Below, piece after piece: positions 16,341 to 24,655 of a stretch of DNA of 64,000 bases. A program made the translations under genes and the position numbers. Each line of letters opens with the position of its first letter. Position 1 is the stretch's first letter. The stretch lies in assembly GCF_034044715.1 (NCBI RefSeq), contig NZ_JAXCLW010000007.1, positions 166,830-230,829 of the forward strand, read 5' to 3'. Source of the DNA: Dongia_B soli. Lineage in GTDB: Bacteria > Pseudomonadota > Alphaproteobacteria > Dongiales > Dongiaceae. Below the pieces are notes generated by a model, which was not told the origin of the DNA, did no database searches, and saw nothing but the letters and a program-made list of their open reading frames with translations.

Positions 16341-18347
16341 TCAACCCGCGCGCAGTTCAGCGAGGAAGTAATCGACCTGGTTCTGCAGATCCTGCGACTG
16401 GCGCGTGAGGTCTTCGGCGGCATTGAGCATCTTGCTGGCGGCCGAGCCGGTCTCGTTGGCCGATTGCGTGACATTGCCGATGCTGCGGGCAACGTCGCTG
16501 GTGCCTGAGGCGGCGTTTTCCACATTGCGGCCGATCTCCTGGGTCGCTGCGCCTTGCTGCTCCACGGCGGCGGCCACGGTCGTGGTGATTTGATTGATCT
16601 CCTCGATCGTTTTGGCGATCGCCTGGATCGCGTCCACCGCCTGGCCCGTTTCGGTCTGAATAGCGGCAATCTGTTGCGAAATCTCGTCGGTCGCCTTGGC
16701 GGTCTGGGTCGCCAGGTTCTTCACCTCGCTCGCCACCACGGCGAAGCCCTTGCCGGCTTCGCCCGCGCGCGCCGCCTCGATCGTGGCATTGAGCGCCAGC
16801 AGATTGGTCTGGTTGGCGATATCGGTAATGAGGCGCACGACATCGCCGATCCGCTGTGCCGCCACGGCAAGACCTTGCACCTGATCGTTGGTGAGGCGCG
16901 CCTGATCGGCGGCCTGGGCAGCGATGGCGGAGGAGCGCGCCGTCTGCCGACCGATCTCGCTGACCGATCCGGCAAGCTGTTCGGTCGCGGCGGCCACCGC
17001 ATTGACGTTGGTTGCCGCCAGTTCCGATGCGCTGATGACGCTTTCCGCTTCGCCGACTGTGCTTTCGGCCGTGTGGGTCATCTCCTGGGCCATGCTATGC
17101 ACGGAGGTGGAGGCGCTCAGCACGGAATCGGCGACACGCTTCACATGCTCCTCGAAATCGGCGGCAGCGGTCATTTCGCGTGTCACCAAGCGCCAGCTCA
17201 GCATGGTGGAGGCATAGGCACCGGAGCTGTCGAGCAGGGCGCTGGCCTGAATATCGAAATACTGCCGCCCATGGGGGATGACGGAACGGTAGGGCAAGGC
17301 CTGAATGTCTGCCAGCCGTTCCCGAACAGATTCCGGCGCATCAAAGAAAGCGAGTAGCGACACGCCGTCTTCGGTCTCCAGGACCTCCGTGTCGATTGCC
17401 AATTTCTGAAGCTCGGCGGGGAGATCGCCGGCCGGCAATTCGCCCAGGGACGTTCGCGCGAAGTGGTTCAAATAGGTGATGCGGAAATCCGCTTGTGGGT
17501 CGGCCAACACCACTTGCAACGGCATATCTTCGATCACGCGCTGCAATTTGAAGGCATTCTCGACCTGTCGCTGCAGGCCGTCGAAGGCCCGCAACATATC
17601 GCCGATCTCATCGCCGCGTTTGGGATTGAGGCCGTGCCGAAAGCCGGCATCGCCTTCGGCCAGGGCGCTCACCGCCAGGGCGGTCTTGCGCACGGCGCCG
17701 GAGATATTTCGGGCGGTGAAGAAGGTGACGATGCCTGCCAGCAAGGCGGCGAGGGCGAACACGATGAGCGATGCCTTCAGCCCTTTATCGACCGCAGCGG
17801 CAAGATCGTCCATGGCGCTTTCCTGAGAATCGCGCACGCTATCCTCTGCCGTGGTGATCGCCTCGATCAGACTATCAGTCCGATCGCCGATGCTTTGATT
17901 GAGATCGGTGAAGACCTTGGCTGCCGCCTTGGCTTCAACCGCATCCATGAGCGCCTTCTTGTCCTTGCCGAGATCGCTCAGGATCGTATTGACGGGATCC
18001 AAAGCTTCCTCGGCATCGGCGGGCAGGCCGGCCTTCTTGGCATTCATCAGATCCATCTGGATCTTGTAGGGGAGGGAGGTTAAAGCCGCGCGATGCGTCT
18101 CGTCGACTTCGCCGGAATCCTTGCTGACGATGAGCGAGACTTCGGCCAGCGCCAGTTCCAAAGCCGCCTCGCGGGCCGAGGAGAGGGCGGTGAGTTGATC
18201 GGTTGCGGCGCTGCCACGGGCCGTCTCGTTGCTGACGACGCGCGAACTGTACCAGGTCGTCGCCTCGATCACCGCCATGGCGACGGTCAAGCTGGCCGCA
18301 ATAATGAAAAGCTTCCCGGCAATCCTCAAACGCACGTCGAACCTCAT
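16341..18347 (-). CDS. Methyl-accepting chemotaxis protein with a PAS-like module
   Basis: A 668-residue transmembrane chemoreceptor. Membrane helix 1 is at about residues 11-31 and helix 2 at 191-211, flanking a periplasmic helical sensor of about 160 residues. A HAMP domain (about 212-265) follows, then a PAS-like region (about 270-390: VIEDMPLQVVLADPQADFRITYLNHFA). The cytoplasmic signalling domain (about 400-668) carries the hairpin tip DIANQTNLLALNATIEAARAGEAGKGFAVVA. Ligand unknown. It lies 122 nt downstream of a second receptor on the same strand. Confidence 0.96.
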   Translation of the reverse strand: MRFDVRLRIAGKLFIIAASLTVAMAVIEATTWYSSRVVSNETARGSAATDQLTALSSAREAALELALAEVSLIVSKDSGEVDETHRAALTSLPYKIQMDLMNAKKAGLPADAEEALDPVNTILSDLGKDKKALMDAVEAKAAAKVFTDLNQSIGDRTDSLIEAITTAEDSVRDSQESAMDDLAAAVDKGLKASLIVFALAALLAGIVTFFTARNISGAVRKTALAVSALAEGDAGFRHGLNPKRGDEIGDMLRAFDGLQRQVENAFKLQRVIEDMPLQVVLADPQADFRITYLNHFARTSLGELPAGDLPAELQKLAIDTEVLETEDGVSLLAFFDAPESVRERLADIQALPYRSVIPHGRQYFDIQASALLDSSGAYASTMLSWRLVTREMTAAADFEEHVKRVADSVLSASTSVHSMAQEMTHTAESTVGEAESVISASELAATNVNAVAAATEQLAGSVSEIGRQTARSSAIAAQAADQARLTNDQVQGLAVAAQRIGDVVRLITDIANQTNLLALNATIEAARAGEAGKGFAVVASEVKNLATQTAKATDEISQQIAAIQTETGQAVDAIQAIAKTIEEINQITTTVAAAVEQQGAATQEIGRNVENAASGTSDVARSIGNVTQSANETGSAASKMLNAAEDLTRQSQDLQNQVDYFLAELRAG

Positions 18348-18469
18348 CTGCCAAATGATAATGCCTGGCGATTTCCTCGCTTGCGCATCAGTCTCGCGTC
18401 CGGGGGTAAACGGAATCTAAATTTCGCGCCGAAAGCGCTAATTAAATCTCGCTGGAACGGCGCCGAGAA

Positions 18470-20140
18470 TTACAGTGTCTTGACAGAGCGCAGGAACCTC
18501 TCAACCCCGCCGCGCAGGTCGGCGGCATGACGGTCCAAGGCTTCCGTCGCCTGCAGCAGTCGGCCTGCCGCGGTCCGCGAATGACCCGCCGCGCCCGCTA
18601 CCATATCTATGCTGCCGGAAACACTCCTGGCGCCGCCCGCCGCTTGTTCCACGCTGCGAGCGATTTCCTGGGTGGCGGCACCCTGTTCCTCGACCGCTGC
18701 GGCGACCGAGGTGGTGATCTGATTGATATCGTCGATGGTGGTGCTGATGCCGCGAATGGCCTGGACCGCTTGTTGCGTCTCGTTTTGGATCGATCCGATC
18801 TGGGCGGAGATTTCCTCAGTCGCCCGCGATGTCTGCGTGGCCAGGTTCTTGACTTCGCTCGCCACCACCGCGAAACCGCGTCCGGCCTCGCCCGCGCGGG
18901 CCGCCTCGATCGTCGCATTGAGCGCTAGCAGATTGGTCTGGTTGGCGATGTCGTTGATCATCTGCACAATGGCACCGATTTTCTCGGCCGCGCCAGCGAG
19001 GCCTTCGATATCATGATTGGTCTGTCGCGCTTCCTGGGAAGCCTGAGTGGCAATCTGGGTGGAGCGTGCGACTTGCCGGCTGATTTCCGAGATCGAACTG
19101 GCCAGCTCTTCAGTTGCCGCTGCGACGGAGCCGACATGATTGGCGGTTTCGCTGGACGCGCTGGTCGCATTATTTGCCTCGGTCGATGTCTGTTCCGCCA
19201 GTTCCGACATCGATTCCACAGCCTTCTGCATCTCCTGCAGCGAGGCAACCACGGCGCCAAGCACGTTGGTGATCTCGGCATCGAAATCACGGCATAGGCG
19301 GTCGATGCTGTTGGCCCGCTGCTCACGTTGTTCCTGGGCCTCGCGTTGGGCCTCGGTAAGTCGCCGGGCTTCGACTGCATTCTGCTTGAAGACCTGCAGT
19401 GCTGCCGCCATGGCGCTGACCTCGTCGCGGCGCCCGGTATCCGGTATGTCGATTTCGATCTCGCCACCCGCAAGCCGCCGCATCGCATCGGTCATGCGCG
19501 ACAGCGGCCGGATGATGGAGCGGCCGATCAGCGTCAGCACACCCAGCAGCACGATTGTCGCGGCAGCGGCACCGAGGGCGATCACGATCACCAGCCAATC
19601 CATCAACTCCGTTACATGCTGCTTGGTGCCATCGGCCGCCTGTTGCAGTGTATCGCTGATGACGCTCATCTTTCCTTCCAGATCGGAAAAGGTCTTCTGG
19701 AAGTCCACGAGCTTGTCTTGGGCTGAGTAGTTATCCGTGAAGGCAGTCGTCGACATTGTCTTCGCCATGGTCAGATAGGCTTCTATGGCGGGCGCCGCCG
19801 CCTCCATGGCGCTGTGCGTCTCAGCCGGCAGGTCCAGCGCCTTATTGGCGGCGATCTCCTCGCGGAAATGGTTGAGATGTTCTTCTGTATCCTTGACCAC
19901 CGCGTCCTGGGCGGTGCGGTTGCCGCTGCGTCCCTCGCGCAGAGCGATCAGCACATCTGATCGTAAAGCGTCGTGCATCATATCGGCTTCCATCTGATGT
20001 CGGATCGCCGCCGCCATCGTGTTGAGACGCGTTGCGCTCTCATTGCCGGTGAGCATGCCCCAGAGGCCAATACCGCCCACCAGGATCACGGCTATGACCG
20101 CGATGATGCCGGAAAGAAAAAGCCGTTGCCGAATAGTCAT
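18470..20140 (-). CDS. Methyl-accepting chemotaxis protein
   Basis: A 556-residue chemoreceptor. Membrane helix 1 is at about residues 8-30 and helix 2 at about 183-208, with a helical periplasmic domain between them, a HAMP domain (about 209-262) and a signalling domain with tip DIANQTNLLALNATIEAARAGEAGRGFAVVA. The periplasmic part is a four-helix-bundle-type sensor without a recognisable ligand pocket. Its signalling domain is highly similar to that of the neighbouring receptor while the sensors differ, which suggests duplication followed by sensor divergence or replacement. Confidence 0.95.
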   Translation of the reverse strand: MTIRQRLFLSGIIAVIAVILVGGIGLWGMLTGNESATRLNTMAAAIRHQMEADMMHDALRSDVLIALREGRSGNRTAQDAVVKDTEEHLNHFREEIAANKALDLPAETHSAMEAAAPAIEAYLTMAKTMSTTAFTDNYSAQDKLVDFQKTFSDLEGKMSVISDTLQQAADGTKQHVTELMDWLVIVIALGAAAATIVLLGVLTLIGRSIIRPLSRMTDAMRRLAGGEIEIDIPDTGRRDEVSAMAAALQVFKQNAVEARRLTEAQREAQEQREQRANSIDRLCRDFDAEITNVLGAVVASLQEMQKAVESMSELAEQTSTEANNATSASSETANHVGSVAAATEELASSISEISRQVARSTQIATQASQEARQTNHDIEGLAGAAEKIGAIVQMINDIANQTNLLALNATIEAARAGEAGRGFAVVASEVKNLATQTSRATEEISAQIGSIQNETQQAVQAIRGISTTIDDINQITTSVAAAVEEQGAATQEIARSVEQAAGGARSVSGSIDMVAGAAGHSRTAAGRLLQATEALDRHAADLRGGVERFLRSVKTL

Positions 20141-20406
20141 GCGCCGCTCCGACCGGTCCGAACCCGAATAGAGATTTCGAGAAATTGAGCCTCGGAGTTT
20201 CGCAGAAAGTAGTTAATGCGAAGATAATGTGGCCGATACGACGCCGTCTATGCCGCTCATCGTCAGACGATATTCCTGCACAATCCTCTGGAGAGATGCT
20301 TCCAGGGGTTGCAAGCTTCCCAACAGCTTTTCCTGGCGTGATGTAAGGGCCCTGGGCCGGCTGCATGCGCGCGGACTCGGATATCTGACGGGGGAGCGCT
20401 GTTCAA

Positions 20407-21270
20407 ATGACGTTCAAATCCTTCTGGCCAGTCTATCTGACACATCATTCGCTGCCCGGCACCCGGCTGCTGCATTATTTCGCCACGGCCATCGGACTCT
20501 TGAGTGCTGTGGAAGCGATTGTCATGGGGCGGCCTTTGGTGCTGCTGGCCGGTATTGCCGTTGGTTACATGGTTGCGATCAGCTCACATTGGCTTATCGA
20601 ACATAATCCGCCTTTGATCCGCATCAACGCCTTATGGGGCGCCATGGCAGAGCTGCGTATGTGCTGGCTAGCCCTGCGGGGCCGGCTGGCCGAGGACCTG
20701 CTCGACAGTGACACATGGCGGAGGCACCGGCAAAAGTTCGAACGGTCCAGAACCGCCCTGGCTTCCAGGCGCGGCCGTTACACGATGCTGACGATCGGCG
20801 CTTTAGGGCTGATCGCTGGTCTTCTCGATTTGGGCGATATCTTCGAACCGGATGCCGGCCTGCACTATCCGATCATTCAGCTTGGCGTGCCGGTGGCTGC
20901 CTTCATTGCGGCGATGGTCGCCGGGATCAAATCCATCGCTTTGGCGCGTCTTGCCGGTCCTGTCGCGACTGGTGCCGCGCCGGCCGACCCGGGATCCTTG
21001 AACGTGGCCATGGCCTCACTTTCGGGCGATGCGCGATCGGTCATCGGCGATTCACTCTGGCGCGCGCATCTGCTCTTGTTGGCCTTCGGGGCCATGACCA
21101 TGGCGCTGGCCGAATTCGCCGAGGCCAGCTTTCAGCCATCCGCCGAATTCTATCTCGCCGCAATCCTGCTGGCCGGCGCGATATGTTGCGTGGCCGTCGT
21201 CCTCGGCGCATCGGCCCGGCGACCTGCCGGCCGGTTCTGCGATAGCGATCGATGCGACACCGAGACATGA
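20407..21270 (+). CDS. Mpo1-like (DUF962) membrane protein with a C-terminal membrane extension
   Basis: A 287-residue membrane protein. The N-terminal roughly 100 residues match the Mpo1-like/DUF962 pattern: FWPVYLTHHSLPGTRLLHYFATAIGL, then GYMVAISSHWLIEHNPPLI and LWGAMAELRMCWLALRGRL, with conserved His residues. In yeast Mpo1 is an iron-dependent dioxygenase of 2-hydroxy fatty acids; bacterial members are uncharacterised as far as I know. Residues 120-275 add about four more hydrophobic segments not part of the usual 100-residue family, so this is a longer architecture. It is divergent from the chemoreceptor genes. Confidence 0.7.
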   Translation: MTFKSFWPVYLTHHSLPGTRLLHYFATAIGLLSAVEAIVMGRPLVLLAGIAVGYMVAISSHWLIEHNPPLIRINALWGAMAELRMCWLALRGRLAEDLLDSDTWRRHRQKFERSRTALASRRGRYTMLTIGALGLIAGLLDLGDIFEPDAGLHYPIIQLGVPVAAFIAAMVAGIKSIALARLAGPVATGAAPADPGSLNVAMASLSGDARSVIGDSLWRAHLLLLAFGAMTMALAEFAEASFQPSAEFYLAAILLAGAICCVAVVLGASARRPAGRFCDSDRCDTET

Positions 21271-21283
21271 TAAGTCATAGACT

Positions 21284-22444
21284 TTAAACCAGCGCTGCCT
21301 CCAGATCGGCGATCAAATCATCCGGATCCTCGATGCCGACGGACAGCCGCAGCAGATCGCGCGGCACCGGCGATTGCGGTCCCTCTATGGAGGCGCGGTG
21401 CTCGATCAGGCTTTCGACGCCGCCCAGCGATGTGGCGCGTTTCCACAGCTTCACCCGGGCGGCGCAATCCACCGCCGCCTTCATGCCGCCTTCCGCGCTA
21501 CTGCCCGCGAGCCGCAGGGACAGCATGCCGCCGAACCCGCCCTGCATCTGGCGGCGGGCGATAGCGTGATCGGGATGATCAGGCAGGCCGGGATAGAGGA
21601 CCTCGGCGATCGCCGGATGCTCGGCGAAATGCGCGGCGATCTGCGCAGCCGATTGACTGGCCTGCCGCACACGCAGGAAAAGCGTGCGCATGCCGCGTTG
21701 CAAAAGCCAAGCCTCGAAGGGACCCGGCACGCCGCCAATCTGCGGCCGCAGGTTTTTCAGCTTTTCCCAGAAACCATCGCAGCGCGCCGTGGTGAGGCTG
21801 CCGGCCAGCACATCGGAATGGCCGTTCAAGTATTTGGTGGCGGAATGCATGACGAGGTCGGCGCCATGTTCGATCGGCCGGCTCAAGACTGGTGTTGCAC
21901 AGGTTGAATCGACCGCCACCCTTGCGCCGGCTTCATGCGCCAGCTTGGCGACGGCGGCGATATCGGTGATGCGCCAGAGCGGATTGGCCGGCGTCTCGAT
22001 CCAGACCAGCTTCGTCTTGTTCGGCTGCAAGGCGGCATCGACAGCGGCGAGATCCGTCATATCGACCAGGGTTACCTCCAGGCCCCAATCGAGAGCCGGT
22101 CCCGTCAGCCAGTTGCGCAATGCCCAATACATCAGTTGCGGCACGATCACATGATCGCCCGGTTTGAGGCCGGTGAAGGTGCAGACCGCCGCCGCCATGC
22201 CGGAAGAGAAGATCATGCTGTCGGCGCCGCCTTCCAACCGCGTCATCAGCTCTTCCGCCGCCTGATAGGTCGGATTGTCGTAACGCGTATAGCTCCAGCC
22301 AGAACGGTACTGATTGTCGCTGTCGCGCTGGAAGGTCGTCGCCGGGTGGATCGGCGGAATGATCGCGCGTGTCGTCGCATCGACGGATCCCATGGCCTGG
22401 GCCGCCAGGGTTGCAGGCATCCAGTCTGCCTTCGGCTGCTTCAT
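21284..22444 (-). CDS. Cystathionine beta-lyase-type PLP enzyme
   Basis: A 386-residue member of the Cys/Met-metabolism PLP family (cystathionine gamma-synthase/beta-lyase). The PLP lysine is in MHSATKYLNGHSDVLAGS, and the substrate region is YTRYDNPTYQAAEELMTRLEGG; SLGGVESLIEHRAS is typical of the C-terminus. The ATG at 22444 has GAAGG 9 nt upstream; the ATG two codons earlier (22450) is too close to it. The longer open frame back to 22582 would run through the glnA terminator and glnA itself. Exact reaction (MetC or MetB) cannot be settled by eye. Confidence 0.9.
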   Translation of the reverse strand: MKQPKADWMPATLAAQAMGSVDATTRAIIPPIHPATTFQRDSDNQYRSGWSYTRYDNPTYQAAEELMTRLEGGADSMIFSSGMAAAVCTFTGLKPGDHVIVPQLMYWALRNWLTGPALDWGLEVTLVDMTDLAAVDAALQPNKTKLVWIETPANPLWRITDIAAVAKLAHEAGARVAVDSTCATPVLSRPIEHGADLVMHSATKYLNGHSDVLAGSLTTARCDGFWEKLKNLRPQIGGVPGPFEAWLLQRGMRTLFLRVRQASQSAAQIAAHFAEHPAIAEVLYPGLPDHPDHAIARRQMQGGFGGMLSLRLAGSSAEGGMKAAVDCAARVKLWKRATSLGGVESLIEHRASIEGPQSPVPRDLLRLSVGIEDPDDLIADLEAALV

Positions 22445-22462
22445 GATCATTGCCTTCAAGGT

Positions 22463-22499
22463 CAAGAAAAAGCCCGCCTGAACGGCGTCCAGGCGGGCG
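22463..22499 (-). terminator. Rho-independent terminator of glnA
   Basis: On the minus strand GCCCGCCTG pairs with CAGGCGGGC across a 9-nt loop (arms at 22490-22498 and 22472-22480), followed by TTTTTCTT. It lies 28 nt after glnA and only 19 nt before the cystathionine-lyase-type start codon. Confidence 0.85.
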
Positions 22500-22526
22500 G
22501 TAGTCCGTACTTGGGGAAGTCTCGTT

Positions 22527-23936
22527 TTAGAGAGAGTAGTACATCTGGTATTCGATCGGATGCGGCGTGTGCTCGATCGCATACACGTCGTTCCACTTCA
22601 GCTCGATATAGGCATCGATGAAGTCCTTGCTGAAGACATCGCCCTTCAGCAGGAATTCATGATCGGCTTCCAGCGATTGCAGGGCTTCGCGCAGGCTGCC
22701 GCAGACCGTCGGCACTTCCTTCAGTTCTTCCGGCGGGAGATCGTAGAGGTTCTTGTCCATCGGATCGCCCGGATGGATCTTGTTCTGGATACCGTCGAGA
22801 CCGGCCATCACCAGCGCCGCGAAAGCGAGATAGGGATTGGCGAGCGGATCGGGGAACCGCACCTCGACGCGCTTGCCCTTCGGGCTCGCGGTATAGGGAA
22901 TGCGGCAGGAAGCCGACCGGTTGCGCGACGAATAGGCCAGCAGCACCGGTGCTTCGAAGCCGGGGATCAGGCGCTTGTAGCTGTTGGTGGTCGGGTTGGT
23001 GAAGGCGTTCAGCGCTTTGGCGTGCTTAATGACGCCACCGATGTAATAGAGCGCGGTCTCGCTGAGATCGGCATAGCCATTGCCGGCGAACAGCGGCTTG
23101 CCGGCTTTCCAGATCGACTGGTGCACATGCATGCCCGAGCCGTTATCGCCCTTGACCGGCTTCGGCATGAAGGTCGCGGTCTTGCCATAGGCATGGGCGA
23201 CATTCTTCACGACATATTTGTATTTCTGCATCGCATCGGCGCAGTGGGTCAGCGTGCCGAACTTCACACCCAGTTCGTGCTGGCTGGGTGCCACTTCATG
23301 GTGATGCTTTTCGACTTCCACGCCCATGGCGGCGAGGGTGGTCAGCATTTCGGCGCGCAGATCGCCGGCGCTATCCAGCGGTGCCACCGGGAAATAGCCG
23401 CCCTTCACCTTCATGCGGTGGCCGTGGCTGCCTTCGGGCACCTGCTTGCCGGTGCCATAGGGGCCTTCCTCGGAATCGAATTCGACGAAGGTGCGGTTCA
23501 TGCTGACTTCGTAACGCACATCGTCGAAGACGAAGAATTCGGCTTCCGGACCGACATAGATGGTGTCGCCGACACCCGAGCTCTTCACATAGGCTTCGGC
23601 GCGCTTGGCGATGGAGCGGGGATCGCGGCTATAGGCCTGGCCGGTCAGCGGCTCGGCGACGTCGCAATAGATGATCAGCGACTTCTGGGCCGAGAACGGG
23701 TCGAGCACGGCAGTATCGCAATCCGGCAGCAAGGTCATGTCGGATTCGTTGATCGCCTTCCAACCCTCGATCGAGGAACCGTCGAACATCACACCTTCGG
23801 TCAGCAGGTCCTCGTCCACGGTGCAGACATGATGCGCCAGATGGTGCCACTGGCCTGCCGGATCGGTGAAACGGAAATCGACGTACTGCACGTCTTCTTT
23901 TTTAATCAGGTCCAGGACCTTGTTCACGCTCGACAT
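22527..23936 (-). CDS. glnA: Glutamine synthetase, type I
   Basis: A 469-residue dodecameric enzyme that makes glutamine from glutamate, ammonia and ATP, the entry point of nitrogen assimilation. The N-terminus has VDFRFTDPAGQWHHLAHHV; the ATP and metal motifs are MFDGSSIEGW, NGSGMHVHQSIW and the glutamate loop PTTNSYKRLIPGFEAP. The adenylylation site Tyr lies in KNLYDLPPEE, so activity is probably controlled by GlnE through PII. It is 65 nt downstream of glnB on the same strand, the standard alphaproteobacterial glnBA operon. Confidence 0.99.
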   Translation of the reverse strand: MSSVNKVLDLIKKEDVQYVDFRFTDPAGQWHHLAHHVCTVDEDLLTEGVMFDGSSIEGWKAINESDMTLLPDCDTAVLDPFSAQKSLIIYCDVAEPLTGQAYSRDPRSIAKRAEAYVKSSGVGDTIYVGPEAEFFVFDDVRYEVSMNRTFVEFDSEEGPYGTGKQVPEGSHGHRMKVKGGYFPVAPLDSAGDLRAEMLTTLAAMGVEVEKHHHEVAPSQHELGVKFGTLTHCADAMQKYKYVVKNVAHAYGKTATFMPKPVKGDNGSGMHVHQSIWKAGKPLFAGNGYADLSETALYYIGGVIKHAKALNAFTNPTTNSYKRLIPGFEAPVLLAYSSRNRSASCRIPYTASPKGKRVEVRFPDPLANPYLAFAALVMAGLDGIQNKIHPGDPMDKNLYDLPPEELKEVPTVCGSLREALQSLEADHEFLLKGDVFSKDFIDAYIELKWNDVYAIEHTPHPIEYQMYYSL

Positions 23937-24001
23937 TTTCGGTCTTCCTGTCGGTTGGTTGTCATGATGTCGCCCGTCGCGACGGATAATGATGGCATGT
24001 A

Positions 24002-24340
24002 TCAGATCGCATCCGGCCCGCGTTCGCCGGTGCGGATACGGATTGCTTCTTCCACGTTCAGCACGAAGATCTTGCCATCGCCGATACGGCCGGTGGCGGC
24101 GGCTTGGCGGATCGCTTCGATCGCCCGTTCCACCAGATGGTCTTCCAGCACCACTTCCAGTTTCATCTTGGGCAGAAAATCGACCACGTATTCCGCACCA
24201 CGATACAGCTCCGTATGGCCCTTCTGGCGGCCGAAGCCCTTGGCCTCGGTCACGGTGATGCCTTGGATGCCGACTTCATGCAGCGCATCCTTCACCTCAT
24301 CCAGCTTGAACGGCTTGATGATCGCTTCGATTTTTTTCAT
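24002..24340 (-). CDS. glnB: Nitrogen regulatory protein P-II
   Basis: A 112-residue PII signal protein that reports 2-oxoglutarate, ATP/ADP and glutamine status. It begins MKKIEAIIKPFKLDEVKDAL; the T-loop holds the uridylylation tyrosine in RGAEYVVDFLPK, and the C-terminal signature is TGRIGDGKIFVLNVEEAIRIRTGERG. I use the ATG at 24340, giving the usual length; the frame extends 19 codons further, but that leader contains the likely transcription start. Position before glnA supports GlnB over GlnK, which normally accompanies amtB. Confidence 0.97.
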   Translation of the reverse strand: MKKIEAIIKPFKLDEVKDALHEVGIQGITVTEAKGFGRQKGHTELYRGAEYVVDFLPKMKLEVVLEDHLVERAIEAIRQAAATGRIGDGKIFVLNVEEAIRIRTGERGPDAI

Positions 24341-24386
24341 TCCGGCATCCCTTTCGTTAATCGATGCGGCGCTTGCGCCTTTAAGA

Positions 24387-24402
24387 GCAATTGCCATGCC
24401 AA
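24387..24402 (-). promoter_or_regulatory. Putative sigma-54 promoter of glnBA
   Basis: Reading the minus strand, TTGGCAT is followed by GGCAA and TTGC, so the invariant GG (-24) and GC (-12) are exactly 10 bp apart. The site is 47 nt upstream of the glnB ATG. NtrC-activated sigma-54 promoters are established for glnBA operons in related bacteria. I did not find a convincing NtrC site by eye. Confidence 0.6.
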
Positions 24403-24655
24403 CGGTGCTTGCCGCAGGTTTCTGCGAATTTCCTGGTATTTCAGCAGCTTCGCCTGCTGCCCATCAGTCGTTTGCCTAATTTACAGGCGTGAGTTTGCTC
24501 AAAATTTGGGCACGCAAATTATATCGGTGCGTCGATGACTTCCAGTTGAAGCAGATCTGCTTCAACTGGAAAGGTGAATCGCCCTCTATCTTGTGAGTAG
24601 AGCGGCTTCAGATTACGCCTCCAATCGCTTCGGCGACTGCAGGTGCCATCCGGCT
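24403..24655. other. Intergenic region upstream of glnB
   Basis: No gene is seen here. Upstream of the sigma-54-like site the sequence is AT-richer than the surroundings, for example around 24500-24525. It contains a 32-bp perfect palindrome, listed separately, and is where enhancer sites for NtrC would be expected. Confidence 0.5.
24540..24571. repeat. 32-bp perfect palindrome
   Basis: The arm TTCCAGTTGAAGCAGA (24540-24555) is followed immediately by its exact reverse complement (24556-24571), centred on AGATCT. No T-run follows on either strand, so it is not a canonical terminator. It lies between the 3' end of the DAO-family gene and the glnB promoter region, both on the minus strand. Confidence 0.85.

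Noticed and set aside
22560..24479. A 639-codon open frame on the plus strand across glnA and glnB
   Set aside because: It is antisense to both genes, has no domain and no ribosome-binding site, and fits the same GC-driven shadow pattern.
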